Numbered from the stretch's first letter, positions 25,987-35,527 are shown. The stretch: DNA of 64,000 bases from Marinomonas fungiae (GCF_001418205.1 NZ_LIQF01000001.1:1-64000), one strand, 5' to 3'. Numbers and translations are program-made. The notes: generated by a model not told the origin, from the letters alone.

Positions 25987-26622
25987 TTAAGGTACAGTAT
26001 GAAGTCGCACCACGGCTTCCTCTTCATTGGAAACCGTTACCTCTAGGTCAGTAATGTGTCCGTTCTTAATGCTGTAGCACCAGCCATGTACCGTTAGCTC
26101 TTGACCTCGCTGCCACGCATTGTGCACGATACTCGTCTGACAAACATTAGCCACTTGCTCAATCACGTTCAGCTCGCACATACGATCAAAGCGCTCATAC
26201 TCATCAGTGATAGCATCTACCTCTGTTTTATGAATGCGGTAAACATCTTTAATGTGGCGCAGCCAATTATCTATCAAACCATACTCTTTGGTTTCCATCG
26301 CCGCTTTAATACCGCCACATCCATAGTGACCGACAACCATAATGTGTTTCACTTGCAACACATCCACTGCATACTGGATCACAGAGAGACAGTTTAGGTC
26401 GGTGTGAACAACCACGTTGGCGATGTTACGGTGCACAAACACTTCACCCGGTAACAGATCAACAATTTGGTTTGCGGGTACACGACTGTCAGCGCAGCCA
26501 ATCCATAAATAGTCAGGCTTCTGTTGCTCTGACAGTTTGTTGAAAAAATTCGGGTCTTCCGCATTGACCTTAGCTGCCCACTCACGATTTTTTTCAAACA
26601 GGACACCCAATTTACTCGACAT
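25987..26622 (-). CDS. can: Beta-class carbonic anhydrase
   Basis: This 211-residue enzyme interconverts CO2 and bicarbonate in the cytoplasm. The zinc ligands are visible as Cys43 and Asp45 (WIGCADSRVP) and His99 and Cys102 (VVGHYGCGGI). Length and sequence match E. coli Can (about 220 residues). The start overlaps the end of rlmA by 11 bp, so the two are probably co-transcribed from rlmA. Confidence 0.95.
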   Translation of the reverse strand: MSSKLGVLFEKNREWAAKVNAEDPNFFNKLSEQQKPDYLWIGCADSRVPANQIVDLLPGEVFVHRNIANVVVHTDLNCLSVIQYAVDVLQVKHIMVVGHYGCGGIKAAMETKEYGLIDNWLRHIKDVYRIHKTEVDAITDEYERFDRMCELNVIEQVANVCQTSIVHNAWQRGQELTVHGWCYSIKNGHITDLEVTVSNEEEAVVRLHTVP

Positions 26623-27466
26623 TGTTTTTTCCTTGCTTCTGATACCAGCGCAACTTGATGTCCGCCGTAAGATCTATCTTTTGTAACGCTAATGCAGCCT
26701 GCTTACCTTCGTAAGACGCTTTATGAATATGTGGTGTCATGGCCAACAATCGGCCAATATCGTCAGCATTCGTTATAGAAAAGCTAAAACGATGGTCAAT
26801 TTCATGCTGAAGAACAAACCCCTCAATACCTTCTGAGTGGGTTACTCGATAGGGTTTAATTTCGGGATATAGGATCTGACGTAACTCAATTAAGTGGTCC
26901 GCACCGGACTCCACCAAGAGCAGCCAACCTTGATTCGCCAAGATACGCGCAAATTCTGAAAATACAGGAAAGCCAAACGCACACATGACCCAGTCGAAGC
27001 GTTGCTTGGCAACCGGTACATGAGCATTACTACCGACAATCCAATCAATACGCTTGCTACGCTTGCTAGCATCCGTGATCGCCCACTTTGAGATATCAAG
27101 GCCGACCGCATCTATCACATGAGAAGCCGCTAGCCGCTCGATAATCTGGCGCAAATAATGCCCTTCACCGCATCCCGCATCGAACAAGCGTATTGTATCT
27201 AACTGCTGCAGCGTTTCAGGGACGGAAGTCACAATCGCATTAATAATTGGGTCGTAGTAGCCATTCGCCAAAAAGTCGCGTCGCGCGGATACCATTTCTT
27301 TGCTGTCACCGGGATCTTTAGAATGCTTTTTTTGCACTGGAAGCAAATTTACATAACCAGTTTTTGCGATATCGTAAGCATGGCCATTGGCACATGTTAA
27401 TGAACGCTCATGGCGTGTTAACGGCAGCTGATCTAGCGGGCAGCACAGTTGTTCGAGGGCAGACAC
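26612..27466 (-). CDS. rlmA: 23S rRNA (guanine-N1)-methyltransferase RlmA
   Basis: This 284-residue protein methylates G745 of 23S rRNA in the known family. The N-terminal zinc-finger region (LCCPLDQLPL, then LTCANGHAYD) is followed by the signature AKTGYVNLLPVQKKHSKDPGDS and a class I SAM-binding fold (RLFDAGCGEGHY). The usual CPLC of the zinc site here reads CPLD, so one of the four ligands is Asp unless the preceding Cys substitutes. The rest is well conserved, and function is likely kept. The gene overlaps carbonic anhydrase downstream by 11 bp. Confidence 0.88.
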   Translation of the reverse strand: MSALEQLCCPLDQLPLTRHERSLTCANGHAYDIAKTGYVNLLPVQKKHSKDPGDSKEMVSARRDFLANGYYDPIINAIVTSVPETLQQLDTIRLFDAGCGEGHYLRQIIERLAASHVIDAVGLDISKWAITDASKRSKRIDWIVGSNAHVPVAKQRFDWVMCAFGFPVFSEFARILANQGWLLLVESGADHLIELRQILYPEIKPYRVTHSEGIEGFVLQHEIDHRFSFSITNADDIGRLLAMTPHIHKASYEGKQAALALQKIDLTADIKLRWYQKQGKNNVE

Positions 27467-27608
27467 TCAGACTCCATTGTCTTGGGGAATTGGATTAAGA
27501 ATGGTCTGAATCTTACCAAAAAGCGAGGCAAAATAATGCGCTATATCACCACTATTTAACGCTTTAACGCCATCTAACGTCCCTCGCTATAGGATTTTCT
27601 TTTGTGTG

Positions 27609-29591
27609 CTAGAGTTGGTACTTTTTAAGATAGGTTTCAAAGTCCAAAGTGGACATCGGCTTGGCGAATAAATAGCCCTGTACTTCCTGACATTGATAAC
27701 CAGTGAGTAAATTCATCTGTTGGCGACTTTCTACCCCTTCAGCGATCACTTTAAGGTTCAGGCTCTGAGCCATGGCAATGGTCGCTTTGACAATGGCATC
27801 ATCTTCACCATCCGCGCCTAGATCCTGAATAAAAGAGCGATCAATCTTCAGAGCCTGAATCGGAAACTTCTTCAAATAGGCCAAAGAGGAATAACCCGTA
27901 CCGAAATCATCAATCGATAAAGACACGCCCATCTCACGGAAACCATGCAATTTTTTAATGGTGCCATTTACATCTGACATCAACATACTTTCAGTCAATT
28001 CAAGCTCTAAATACTTTGGGTCAATCCCTGTTTCTTGGAGAATTTGTTGCACCACTTCAACCAAATTAGGCTGTAAAAACTGACGTCCAGAGAGATTGAC
28101 TGACAAATTGATAGGCGTCAAACCTTGTTCTTGCCACAGTTTTAGCTGCTCACAAGCTCGACGAATAACCCACTCCCCAAGGGGCAAAATCAAGCCACTC
28201 TCTTCCGCGATAGGAATAAATTTATCTGGAGTAATCATGCCCCAATCGGGATGATGCCAGCGAATCAAGGCCTCTGCTCCTACCGTTTGCTCATCCGAAG
28301 AACGCACTTTAGGCTGGTAGAAAAGCTCAAACTGCCCTTCTTCAATGGCCTTACGGAGACCTCCACCTAAGGTCAGATAGGCGCTAAATCCTTCACTCAT
28401 GGCATCTTCATACACTCGATAGCCATTATGCGTATTGGCTTTAGAACGATACATAGCGGCATCGGCATTCTTTAACAATGTATCGATATCTGTACCATGT
28501 ACAGGGTAGCAGGCAATCCCAATACTTGTGGTAATCAGCATTTCCATATCAGAAACAGGATAAGGCTTTACACCAGTTTCATTGATCAAGTTGGCAATAT
28601 CTTCCAATTCGACAATGTCTTGAACATGCTCAGTGACAACCACAAACTCATCCCCACCTAAACGATACAAAAATGACCGTGAAGGAATGGTCGTTTTAAT
28701 ACGATTAGCAACTTCCTGTAATAGCTGATCACCGATTCGATGACCAAAAGTATCATTGACCACCTTAAAGCCGTCTAAGTCCAGATACATAACGCCAAAC
28801 ATACGTTCACGCTTGTCCGCCGTTGCTTTGGCAATCTCTAATTGTTGATAGAGCAGATTACGGTTAGGTAGATGTGTCAGAGCATCATAATTTTGCAATC
28901 GATAGAGCTGAACCTCATAGTCCCGTAGCTCTTGGATATCTTGTGCATACACATCCATATTGCCATTGTCAGGGTTCTCATGAGCTTCCAACTGAAACCA
29001 GCGAATGCCTTCAGCGGTGGACAAACGGATTTCTTGATGAAACTCCTTCTCCCGCTGCACACGATCAATAAAATATTGAGCAGCACTTTGCACGGCAAAC
29101 AGTTCTCGGATGTTTCTAAGCTCAGGAAATAACGTCTTAGCACGAGAACTGAGAAAACAATTCTCACCGCACTTAGCAAAACTCATTAAGATGAGTGAAT
29201 TCAGACGTTCAGGGATTGTCTTGTTACCGTAAGTGCGAGGCACTTTTTGAGAAATGTTTGGCGGGCAAGGATAAGCCTCGACAGAAAAGCCAGGATGAGC
29301 CTCCCCTAACGAGATAACGGTTGCTGTACAACGATACAACTCATCATGCACATCACGGATTAACCAGTGAAAGCACAATAAGGCACTATGTTCGGATTGG
29401 CCTAAAAATCGACTTAGATCTTCCTTTAAATCACTATGAATGTAGGTCAAGCCTTCACGGCAAATACCTAAAGCCTCACCAAAGCGTTGCTTCGCAATGG
29501 CGTTGCTCCATGACACAGTTCCTTGTGCTACATCTATTACCCAAGCAGCCTTCTTTGGGCTGGGCACTAAGAACTCAACAATGTCAGTCAT
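27609..29591 (-). CDS. PAS-GGDEF-EAL cyclic-di-GMP protein
   Basis: This 660-residue protein has no membrane segment. PAS-like regions lie in the first 230 residues, a diguanylate cyclase domain at about 235-395, and a phosphodiesterase domain at about 405-655. The cyclase site reads RLGGDEFVV, an intact GGDEF. The EAL site reads GAEALIRWHHP, with further catalytic features NLSGRQF, LELTESML, DDFGTGYSS and KIDRSFI, so both activities could be present. It lacks the HAMP domain and membrane helices of LapD, so it is not the expected receptor for the adhesin at the left edge, though it may alter the same signal pool. Confidence 0.9.
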   Translation of the reverse strand: MTDIVEFLVPSPKKAAWVIDVAQGTVSWSNAIAKQRFGEALGICREGLTYIHSDLKEDLSRFLGQSEHSALLCFHWLIRDVHDELYRCTATVISLGEAHPGFSVEAYPCPPNISQKVPRTYGNKTIPERLNSLILMSFAKCGENCFLSSRAKTLFPELRNIRELFAVQSAAQYFIDRVQREKEFHQEIRLSTAEGIRWFQLEAHENPDNGNMDVYAQDIQELRDYEVQLYRLQNYDALTHLPNRNLLYQQLEIAKATADKRERMFGVMYLDLDGFKVVNDTFGHRIGDQLLQEVANRIKTTIPSRSFLYRLGGDEFVVVTEHVQDIVELEDIANLINETGVKPYPVSDMEMLITTSIGIACYPVHGTDIDTLLKNADAAMYRSKANTHNGYRVYEDAMSEGFSAYLTLGGGLRKAIEEGQFELFYQPKVRSSDEQTVGAEALIRWHHPDWGMITPDKFIPIAEESGLILPLGEWVIRRACEQLKLWQEQGLTPINLSVNLSGRQFLQPNLVEVVQQILQETGIDPKYLELELTESMLMSDVNGTIKKLHGFREMGVSLSIDDFGTGYSSLAYLKKFPIQALKIDRSFIQDLGADGEDDAIVKATIAMAQSLNLKVIAEGVESRQQMNLLTGYQCQEVQGYLFAKPMSTLDFETYLKKYQL

Positions 29592-29659
29592 TTACTAAAT
29601 TCAAATAAGAATCGAAATCAACCTGTATATATGCCTGAAGCGCAACTCATTTTCAATAG

Positions 29660-30517
29660 TTACCAGTCATCTGGACAGACAAACAACCAAAAAGTATTGG
29701 TTTCGGAAAGATCCGCATATTTACGGCAAGAAAACAGAATAGGTCGATCATCATCCACAAATCTCTGAGATAACTCAACCATAAATTCAGCATTTATGCG
29801 TTTTGAAAGATTTAAATTGTTTCTTGGCGTCATCCAATTTGGCTTTTGGGCTTCGTGTAAATCCAGTAGATATGGACCAAGCCTAGGGAGCTCCGACAGC
29901 CTGACCCAAGCGGAACATATCGCATCGTCCGCAAAAAATGCAGCATCCTGAGCAGGTACAGAATAAAAGTGCCGCCCATAAATCATCAGGTTAGGCTTTA
30001 CGTCAGTATTTGTAATAAATTTAGCTAACCACTGTTTACCTTCGGGCTTCGTTAGGATCGTCAACTGATGTTGACGAGCATGGCTGACCTTCTTTGTCAG
30101 ACTGTCATTTTTATTTGGTCCAATCCAGACATTTGGGTACAAGTCCTGTCGCTCCAAATAGAATTTTAGCGCGATCTCCAGTTGCAATACTCGACCAGCT
30201 AAATCTCTCACCAACAAATCCACTTCGCCCAACGTTTTACCTGAAGCATGAATTTGCTCATGCTCCGCTAGCACCTCTAAACTAGTGAAATAAGTCACCG
30301 CAAAAGAAAACAACTGCTCAAAATAGGTACCCAGGAAGTGGGATTTAGCGGCCGCCATATGCTCAACTAAGCAATCAGTGTCATCATTCAAGGCAGCTAG
30401 TCGCTGACGCCAGTCATTGTCTAAAAAGCCCGCCAGCGGTTCGTCACAGACAAATACCTCACGTGCTTCTAGTATCCACGTAAGATCAGACAACAACTGC
30501 TCTGAGGAATACATCAC
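29660..30517 (-). CDS. DUF1853 family protein
   Basis: This 285-residue soluble protein matches the DUF1853 family by recognition (SHFLGTYFEQLFSFAVTYF, then ASGKTLGEVDLLVRD and LQLEIALKFYLE). The order Glu68, Asp100, Glu114 and Lys118 on predicted strands resembles the PD-(D/E)xK nuclease layout, although the spacing E-x3-K is not the standard E-x-K. Its start overlaps the yqcC stop by 4 bp, so the two are co-translated. No biochemical role is established to my knowledge. Confidence 0.8.
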   Translation of the reverse strand: MMYSSEQLLSDLTWILEAREVFVCDEPLAGFLDNDWRQRLAALNDDTDCLVEHMAAAKSHFLGTYFEQLFSFAVTYFTSLEVLAEHEQIHASGKTLGEVDLLVRDLAGRVLQLEIALKFYLERQDLYPNVWIGPNKNDSLTKKVSHARQHQLTILTKPEGKQWLAKFITNTDVKPNLMIYGRHFYSVPAQDAAFFADDAICSAWVRLSELPRLGPYLLDLHEAQKPNWMTPRNNLNLSKRINAEFMVELSQRFVDDDRPILFSCRKYADLSETNTFWLFVCPDDW

Positions 30518-30861
30518 AATGAGCTTGCTCGACTTAAGAAGCGGTCTAACGCATCACAAGCCAAAATTAAATGCTTGATTCGTTTAGGCTCCAGACCACG
30601 AAAAGCTTCCTCAACCATCGGAGAAATATGGCAACGCTCAGGTAGCGGATGCTGCTGCTCAATCATTTCTTTAAAGCGCTCAATCAGGACATAACGCAAC
30701 CACTGTTCAAAAGTCATGGTATCGATACAAAAGGGCTGCTCTGAGGCAAGTGCTCGCATAGAAGGCTGCTTTGTTTCCCACACTTGGACCTCTTGCATCG
30801 CCATTTGCAGTTCCAGTATAAGATCTGCCAGTTCAGTGTAACGTTGAATCGATTGGGACAA
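30514..30861 (-). CDS. yqcC: YqcC family protein (DUF446)
   Basis: This 115-residue, mostly helical protein has the family's core QPFCIDTMTFEQWLRYVLIERF near residues 41-62. In E. coli yqcC sits before the tRNA pseudouridine synthase gene truC. Here it instead overlaps the DUF1853 gene by 4 bp. Function is unknown. It is divergent from the DUF3549 gene, with a 74 bp gap. Confidence 0.85.
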   Translation of the reverse strand: MSQSIQRYTELADLILELQMAMQEVQVWETKQPSMRALASEQPFCIDTMTFEQWLRYVLIERFKEMIEQQHPLPERCHISPMVEEAFRGLEPKRIKHLILACDALDRFLSRASSL

Positions 30862-30935
30862 CTGATTTCTCTCCTAAAAAACGGTATGATGCGAAGCTTT
30901 TCAAAATCACATCAGTTTGGACGCACATCACTGCT

Positions 30936-32000
30936 ATGCAAAATATTGAATCATTAAGCGATCTTTTCAGTGCCGTTGGGTGCAAGGCGACATTTTATGA
31001 CGTTGGCCGCTACATTACGAAAATTACGCCGCAACAGGTTATTCAGTTCGATAAAAAGCAACAAGTTTACCCATATGGCTTTCGCAAGCAAGCGTGGCTT
31101 GCCTGCGTTCTTACTGAACAACAAACGCAAAGCCATGATGGGCAAGTGGTGTGGTTTTTACGATTACCACTAGATGAATCTGGCAGCCTAAATCTCGGCA
31201 CTCGCGATCACTTTATCAAAACCATCGTTGATAAGATCATGCACAAAGGAGCAGAACAAGGGGTACAAGAAGCCTTAGAAGATAACCCTTATGCCTTCCA
31301 ACCTGATCAAGATCGCTTGGCCAGTTTTCATGCAATTCTGGCTCGCGATCTAAAACAACCCGCTTCTCACTACTTGGCAGCGGTGCTGGATTATCTTAAA
31401 AGCGATGACTTGAACAATGCAGAAGCATGGAATCAATTAGGCATTCAAGGCTTAGCCGATTTGGCGGCACGCAATAGCGATCGAAGCTTTGATGATTTGA
31501 TTCTAAAAGCGTTAGAACAAGCCCCTAATGAGGTACGCTTCCCTCTGTGTCATGCTCTAGAACATCACCCGCAAAGTGAGCCTGTAATAAAAGCCATCTG
31601 CGAACTGATACAGTCAGAATCGGTATCAACAGCGGATGCCGCTCACTTTGTACGCGCCATAGCACGCTGTGAGTTCGTCACCGACCTATTCATCCCGTTG
31701 TTTACCATGCTAGGCGACATCAGTCACTGCAACGATGAACAGTTAGAGTTGATCGCGTCATTGGTAGCGAAATGCCCACACTGGGTGGCTGAACAAGGCC
31801 AGTTATTACGTATCATTTTAGAAAAACTGGCCCACCGTGATGATGGCCAGCTCGGCTTTAAACACGTAGTCGCTGAGTTAACCCAACAACCAGAAACACG
31901 CACTGAGTGTTGGCATATTTTGCGTTCTGATCACGCCAGCCCTGCGCTACAAAATGCAGTGGCCAACCTTTTCACTCCAGCATCCCAAACGCTTCAGTAA
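30936..32000 (+). CDS. DUF3549 family protein
   Basis: This 354-residue soluble protein has the DUF3549 features ATFYDVGRYITKI near the start, PYGFRKQAWLACVL, and WFLRLPLDESGSLNLGTRD. The C-terminal half is helical with a repeat-like character (EVRFPLCHALEHHPQSEPV). It is found mainly in gammaproteobacteria, and no function is known to me. It is divergent from the yqcC-DUF1853 pair and ends at a hairpin that overlaps the convergent gene. Confidence 0.82.
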   Translation: MQNIESLSDLFSAVGCKATFYDVGRYITKITPQQVIQFDKKQQVYPYGFRKQAWLACVLTEQQTQSHDGQVVWFLRLPLDESGSLNLGTRDHFIKTIVDKIMHKGAEQGVQEALEDNPYAFQPDQDRLASFHAILARDLKQPASHYLAAVLDYLKSDDLNNAEAWNQLGIQGLADLAARNSDRSFDDLILKALEQAPNEVRFPLCHALEHHPQSEPVIKAICELIQSESVSTADAAHFVRAIARCEFVTDLFIPLFTMLGDISHCNDEQLELIASLVAKCPHWVAEQGQLLRIILEKLAHRDDGQLGFKHVVAELTQQPETRTECWHILRSDHASPALQNAVANLFTPASQTLQ

Positions 32001-32012
32001 TACGTCGATCTT

Positions 32013-32047
32013 CATACCCGTCAGAATTTAATGGCGGGTATGTTTTG
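32013..32047 (+). terminator. Terminator of the DUF3549 gene
   Basis: CATACCCG (32013-32020) and CGGGTATG (32035-32042) form an 8 bp stem followed by TTTTG. The loop contains the stop codon of the convergent 86-residue gene. Confidence 0.6.
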
Positions 32048-32288
32048 ATTCCACCAAGGAGCACATCTCCTGTCGATGCTGTTTAAACTCGTCACTGAGT
32101 TCATAATTCCCATCGCCTGTGTGTTGCAACGCCCCACGACTCACTAACGCCTCCAATGTTTTGGGTAAGACTTTCTGACGGCGTTTACCCTTCACAAAGA
32201 AATATTGATCATCCACCTGAATCAGTTCAAAACCTGTTTCGAGAAACCCGACACAAAGGTTTTGGGTTGGTGTTAATTTCAATTTCAT
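32028..32288 (-). CDS. Small protein of unknown function
   Basis: This 86-residue frame starts at MKLKLTPTQNLC, with GAGGGTG about ten bases upstream; a GTG six codons further up is an alternative start. The composition is that of a small soluble alpha/beta protein (FELIQVDDQYFFVKGKRRQK, then ALVSRGALQHTGDGNYELSD), resembling a winged-helix-like fold in outline. I do not recognise a family. It is convergent with the DUF3549 gene. Confidence 0.6.
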   Translation of the reverse strand: MKLKLTPTQNLCVGFLETGFELIQVDDQYFFVKGKRRQKVLPKTLEALVSRGALQHTGDGNYELSDEFKQHRQEMCSLVESKHTRH

Positions 32289-32368
32289 CGCGTCACCCTC
32301 AACCAAACTAATTGATTTACTGAGGTAACTATAGACAAAAATTTGAATAACAGAATGTTATTAGAAGT

Positions 32369-32405
32369 AAAGGGTAAGCCGATTGCACGATACTTACCCT
32401 TTTTT
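32369..32405. terminator. Hairpin after purU
   Basis: AAAGGGTAAG and CTTACCCTTT form a 10 bp stem with a 14-base loop. The T-run is better on the plus strand, but the position, just past the purU stop, suggests that it ends purU transcripts. Confidence 0.55.
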
Positions 32406-32411
32406 GAGAGT

Positions 32412-33269
32412 TTACTGAGTGAACACTACCGTCTTGTTGCCGTGAACAAGAACACGATCTTCAATGTGATAACGTAGTCCTCGTGACAGTACTAATTTCT
32501 CGATATCTTTACCGAGGCGCACCATGTCGGTTGCTGAATGACTGTGACGTACACGAATCACATCTTGTTCGATGATTGGGCCGGCATCTAGATCAGCCGT
32601 GACATAGTGACACGTCGCACCGATTAATTTCACTCCACGTACCGCAGCTTGATGATAAGGCTTGGCGCCTATAAACGATGGCAAGAAACTGTGGTGAATG
32701 TTAATTACCCTAAAGCGGTACTTCTCACACAAGTATTCAGGGAATATTTGCATGTAACGCGCCAGTACAATGGTGTCTGCCCCTGATTCATCAATCGCTT
32801 TTTCGATCGCTTGAAAAGCTGGCATTTTGTCTTCTTTCGGAACATTAATACAGTGATACGGTATTTTATACCACTCCACCATAGAGCGAAGATCTTCATG
32901 GTTGGCAATCACCCCAACAATCTCACATTGAAGCTCGCCTGTGTGCCAGCGATGTAATAGGTCATTAAGACAGTGGGACTCTTTGGTCGCCATCAACATC
33001 ACTTTTGGCTTATCTTCACTACTGTTGATAAACCAATCCATATCAAATTTTTCAGCGATCTCTGTAAACTCCTGACGAAAAGTTTCAAGATCGACAGTCA
33101 TGCTTGCCGCATCAATCACGTGACGCATGAAGAACCATTTTTGCTCTGGATCAGTATGATGATTCGCTTCAACAATCGAACCATTTCGTTCATTCAAATA
33201 TTGGCTGACAGCCGCCACAATACCAACGCGGTCTGGACAACTGATTACTAAGCGGTATGTTTTGCTCAT
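32412..33269 (-). CDS. purU: Formyltetrahydrofolate deformylase
   Basis: This 285-residue enzyme hydrolyses 10-formyltetrahydrofolate to formate and tetrahydrofolate, supplying formate for PurT. An N-terminal ACT domain (RLVISCPDRVGIVAAVSQYL, residues 6-25) precedes a formyltransferase-type catalytic domain. The conserved site reads INIHHSFLPSFIGAKPYHQA and CHYVTADLDAGPIIEQD, which carry the catalytic His and Asp. Length matches E. coli PurU (280). An attenuator-like hairpin lies upstream at 33299-33328. Confidence 0.95.
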   Translation of the reverse strand: MSKTYRLVISCPDRVGIVAAVSQYLNERNGSIVEANHHTDPEQKWFFMRHVIDAASMTVDLETFRQEFTEIAEKFDMDWFINSSEDKPKVMLMATKESHCLNDLLHRWHTGELQCEIVGVIANHEDLRSMVEWYKIPYHCINVPKEDKMPAFQAIEKAIDESGADTIVLARYMQIFPEYLCEKYRFRVINIHHSFLPSFIGAKPYHQAAVRGVKLIGATCHYVTADLDAGPIIEQDVIRVRHSHSATDMVRLGKDIEKLVLSRGLRYHIEDRVLVHGNKTVVFTQ

Positions 33270-33298
33270 AGTCTCTTTTACTTTTATAAGATCTAGTC

Positions 33299-33328
33299 CC
33301 CCTCACCTTTTAATTAGGAAGTGAGGGG
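33299..33328. terminator. Hairpin between rlmKL and purU
   Basis: CCCCTCAC and GTGAGGGG form an 8 bp perfect stem with a 14-base loop, 31 bp beyond the rlmKL stop on the minus strand. No T-run follows, so it may be a processing or partial-termination hairpin. Confidence 0.4.
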
Positions 33329-33358
33329 ATAAGATAAATGGGGAAAAGTTTTTATGTA

Positions 33359-35527
33359 CTATTTGTGTCGCAAAATCCAGCATTGGTGAATCTTTTGATT
33401 ACGTTCAAAATCAGGATCTAACGACTGGCGAGTGATATCTTGCACCTCATAACGTTCGCTCAAAGCAGGGTCTAGCTCAAAGCGTCGGTAGTTGTTCGAG
33501 AAGATTAACTCACCGTCTTTATGTAATCGCGCCATGGCTAGGTCGATTAGATCAACGTGATCACGCTGAATATCCAATACACCAGCCATTTTTTTAGAGT
33601 TTGAGAATGTTGGCGGATCCATAAAAATCAAATCAAACTCATCCTCTGAGTTACGTAACCATTCAAAACAGTCCGCACGCACGATCTTGTGGTCGCGCTC
33701 AGAGAATTCGTTAAGTTCTAAGTTACGACGCGACCATTCCGTGTAGGTATTGGACATGTCGACACTCAAAGTACTCTTAGCACCACCCTGCCCAGCATGC
33801 ACTGAGGCTGAGGCGGTGTAACAGAATAAGTTCAAGAAGCGGGCACCATTGGCTTTATCTTGAATCAGTTTGCGCACCGGACGGTGATCTAAGAATAACC
33901 CTGTGTCTAGGTAGTCTTTCAGGTTCACAATGAAATCACAACCATGCTCTTCAACAATCATTTCATGTTGCTGCTGATCGACTTTCTCATATTGGTTTTT
34001 GCCCGACTGACGTAAGCGCTGCTTCACCACCACGTTTGTTTCAGGGATGTTTAACGCCATTGGAATCGCTGACACAAGTTCAAACAAGCGTTGTTGTGCT
34101 TTGTTTTCATCGACGCTTTTCGGTGCTTGGTACTCTTGAACATGCGCCCAATCGCCATAAATATCGATCGCAGCTGAGTATTCCGGCATGTCCGCATCGT
34201 AAACGCGGTAGCAGGTAATCTTTTCACGATCCAACCATTTGCGCAGCTTCTTCTGGTTCTTTTGCAGGCGGTTCACCACCATTTGCGCGCCAGACGATAA
34301 GCCTACTTGTTCGCGGCTACCTGCTTTGATGTGCGAGTCTGCAATCGGGAAGCGGTAAGCGCGACACTCCAATCCCCCGTTCAACACACGGGTGCTTTTC
34401 TCAGGTCGAATCGGAATTTGGCGCGCTAGGTTCTCGCTACTGGTCAGCAACATCATTTCACCTTCCATGGCATGCTCAATGGCCCAATCTCCCAACTGAC
34501 GATACAAAGCTACCAGCGCCATCTCATCGCCTAAACGCTCACCGTAAGGCGGGTTGACCATGATTAACGTCGGTCGTTTGTCCCAGTTAAATTCATGTTG
34601 CTGGAAGGCCGACATTTGCACGTCAATCACACCCACTAGACCAGCACGTTTGATGTTTTCACGGGCAGCGGCGATGGCTTTTTGTTCACGATCAGTACCT
34701 TGGAAGGATACCGTCAAGTCCTCTGGCGCAACACGCTCATTCTTAGCCACATCGTTGAGCTGCTGCCACATGCGGTGATCGTGCTGTTTCCAACCTTTAA
34801 AACCCCAATACTGACGGCGGGCACCCGGCGCGATATTGAGGGAAATTAGGGCTGCTTCTACCAAGAAGGTTGCCGAACCACACATAGGGTCCACCAACTG
34901 TTGGAATTTACTATCTTTACTCCAGCCTGCACGCAACAACAAGCCCGCTGCTAAGTTCTCTTTCAGCGGTGCCATCGCACCCTGCTGACGATAACCACGA
35001 CGGTGCATACTTTCACCGGACATATCCAAGCTCAGTACAGCTTGATCACGCTTGATCTTAAGCGCGATACGCAAGTCAGGAGTTTGCTTTTCAACATTGG
35101 GGCGGCGGCCGGTACGCTTGGTAAAAAAGTCAGCGATGGCATCCTTAGTACGCACAGCACCAAACTGGGTGTTTCGGATCGCGTTGTTAGTGCCATGGCA
35201 GTCAATGGCGATGGTATTGTCCGCATGCATGTGCAAAGACCAATCGATCGCCGCCACGCCTTGGTAAAGTTCATCTGCAGTGGTGACCTTAAAGGTTGCC
35301 AACGGCATCATCACGCGTGTCGCCACACGTGACCAAAGACACGCTAAGTACATACCGCGCAGATCGGTGGTCAGTTTTACCTGAGCTTCACCTAGGCGCG
35401 TTTCAGTCAACCCTAGATCATGCAGCTCTTTTTCAAGAATATTTTCCAAGCCAATTGGGCAGGTCAACTCCAGCGAGATTGGTTGTACGCTAGCATCGCT
35501 AGGTGTCACTTCAGAATTTTGTGTCAT
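33359..35527 (-). CDS. rlmKL: Bifunctional 23S rRNA methyltransferase RlmKL
   Basis: This 722-residue fusion comprises a THUMP domain (about 60-170) and RlmL, which makes m2G2445 with the catalytic motif MVNPPYGERLG at about 325. The C-terminal RlmK makes m7G2069 with the motif IFMDPPTFSNS at about 645. SAM-binding loops LVDPMCGSATFLVEA and FLNLFCYTASASVHA are visible. Length matches the E. coli protein (702). It stands alone and is divergent from rmf. Confidence 0.95.
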   Translation of the reverse strand: MTQNSEVTPSDASVQPISLELTCPIGLENILEKELHDLGLTETRLGEAQVKLTTDLRGMYLACLWSRVATRVMMPLATFKVTTADELYQGVAAIDWSLHMHADNTIAIDCHGTNNAIRNTQFGAVRTKDAIADFFTKRTGRRPNVEKQTPDLRIALKIKRDQAVLSLDMSGESMHRRGYRQQGAMAPLKENLAAGLLLRAGWSKDSKFQQLVDPMCGSATFLVEAALISLNIAPGARRQYWGFKGWKQHDHRMWQQLNDVAKNERVAPEDLTVSFQGTDREQKAIAAARENIKRAGLVGVIDVQMSAFQQHEFNWDKRPTLIMVNPPYGERLGDEMALVALYRQLGDWAIEHAMEGEMMLLTSSENLARQIPIRPEKSTRVLNGGLECRAYRFPIADSHIKAGSREQVGLSSGAQMVVNRLQKNQKKLRKWLDREKITCYRVYDADMPEYSAAIDIYGDWAHVQEYQAPKSVDENKAQQRLFELVSAIPMALNIPETNVVVKQRLRQSGKNQYEKVDQQQHEMIVEEHGCDFIVNLKDYLDTGLFLDHRPVRKLIQDKANGARFLNLFCYTASASVHAGQGGAKSTLSVDMSNTYTEWSRRNLELNEFSERDHKIVRADCFEWLRNSEDEFDLIFMDPPTFSNSKKMAGVLDIQRDHVDLIDLAMARLHKDGELIFSNNYRRFELDPALSERYEVQDITRQSLDPDFERNQKIHQCWILRHK

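Noticed and set aside
27522..27588. AGCGAGG and CCTCGCT arms flanking 53 bases before rlmA, taken as a terminator
   Set aside because: A 7 bp stem with such a large loop is weak; the following T-run alone is not enough evidence.
27609..29591. LapD-type receptor for the left-edge adhesin
   Set aside because: No membrane helices or HAMP domain, and both GGDEF and EAL motifs are intact, unlike LapD.
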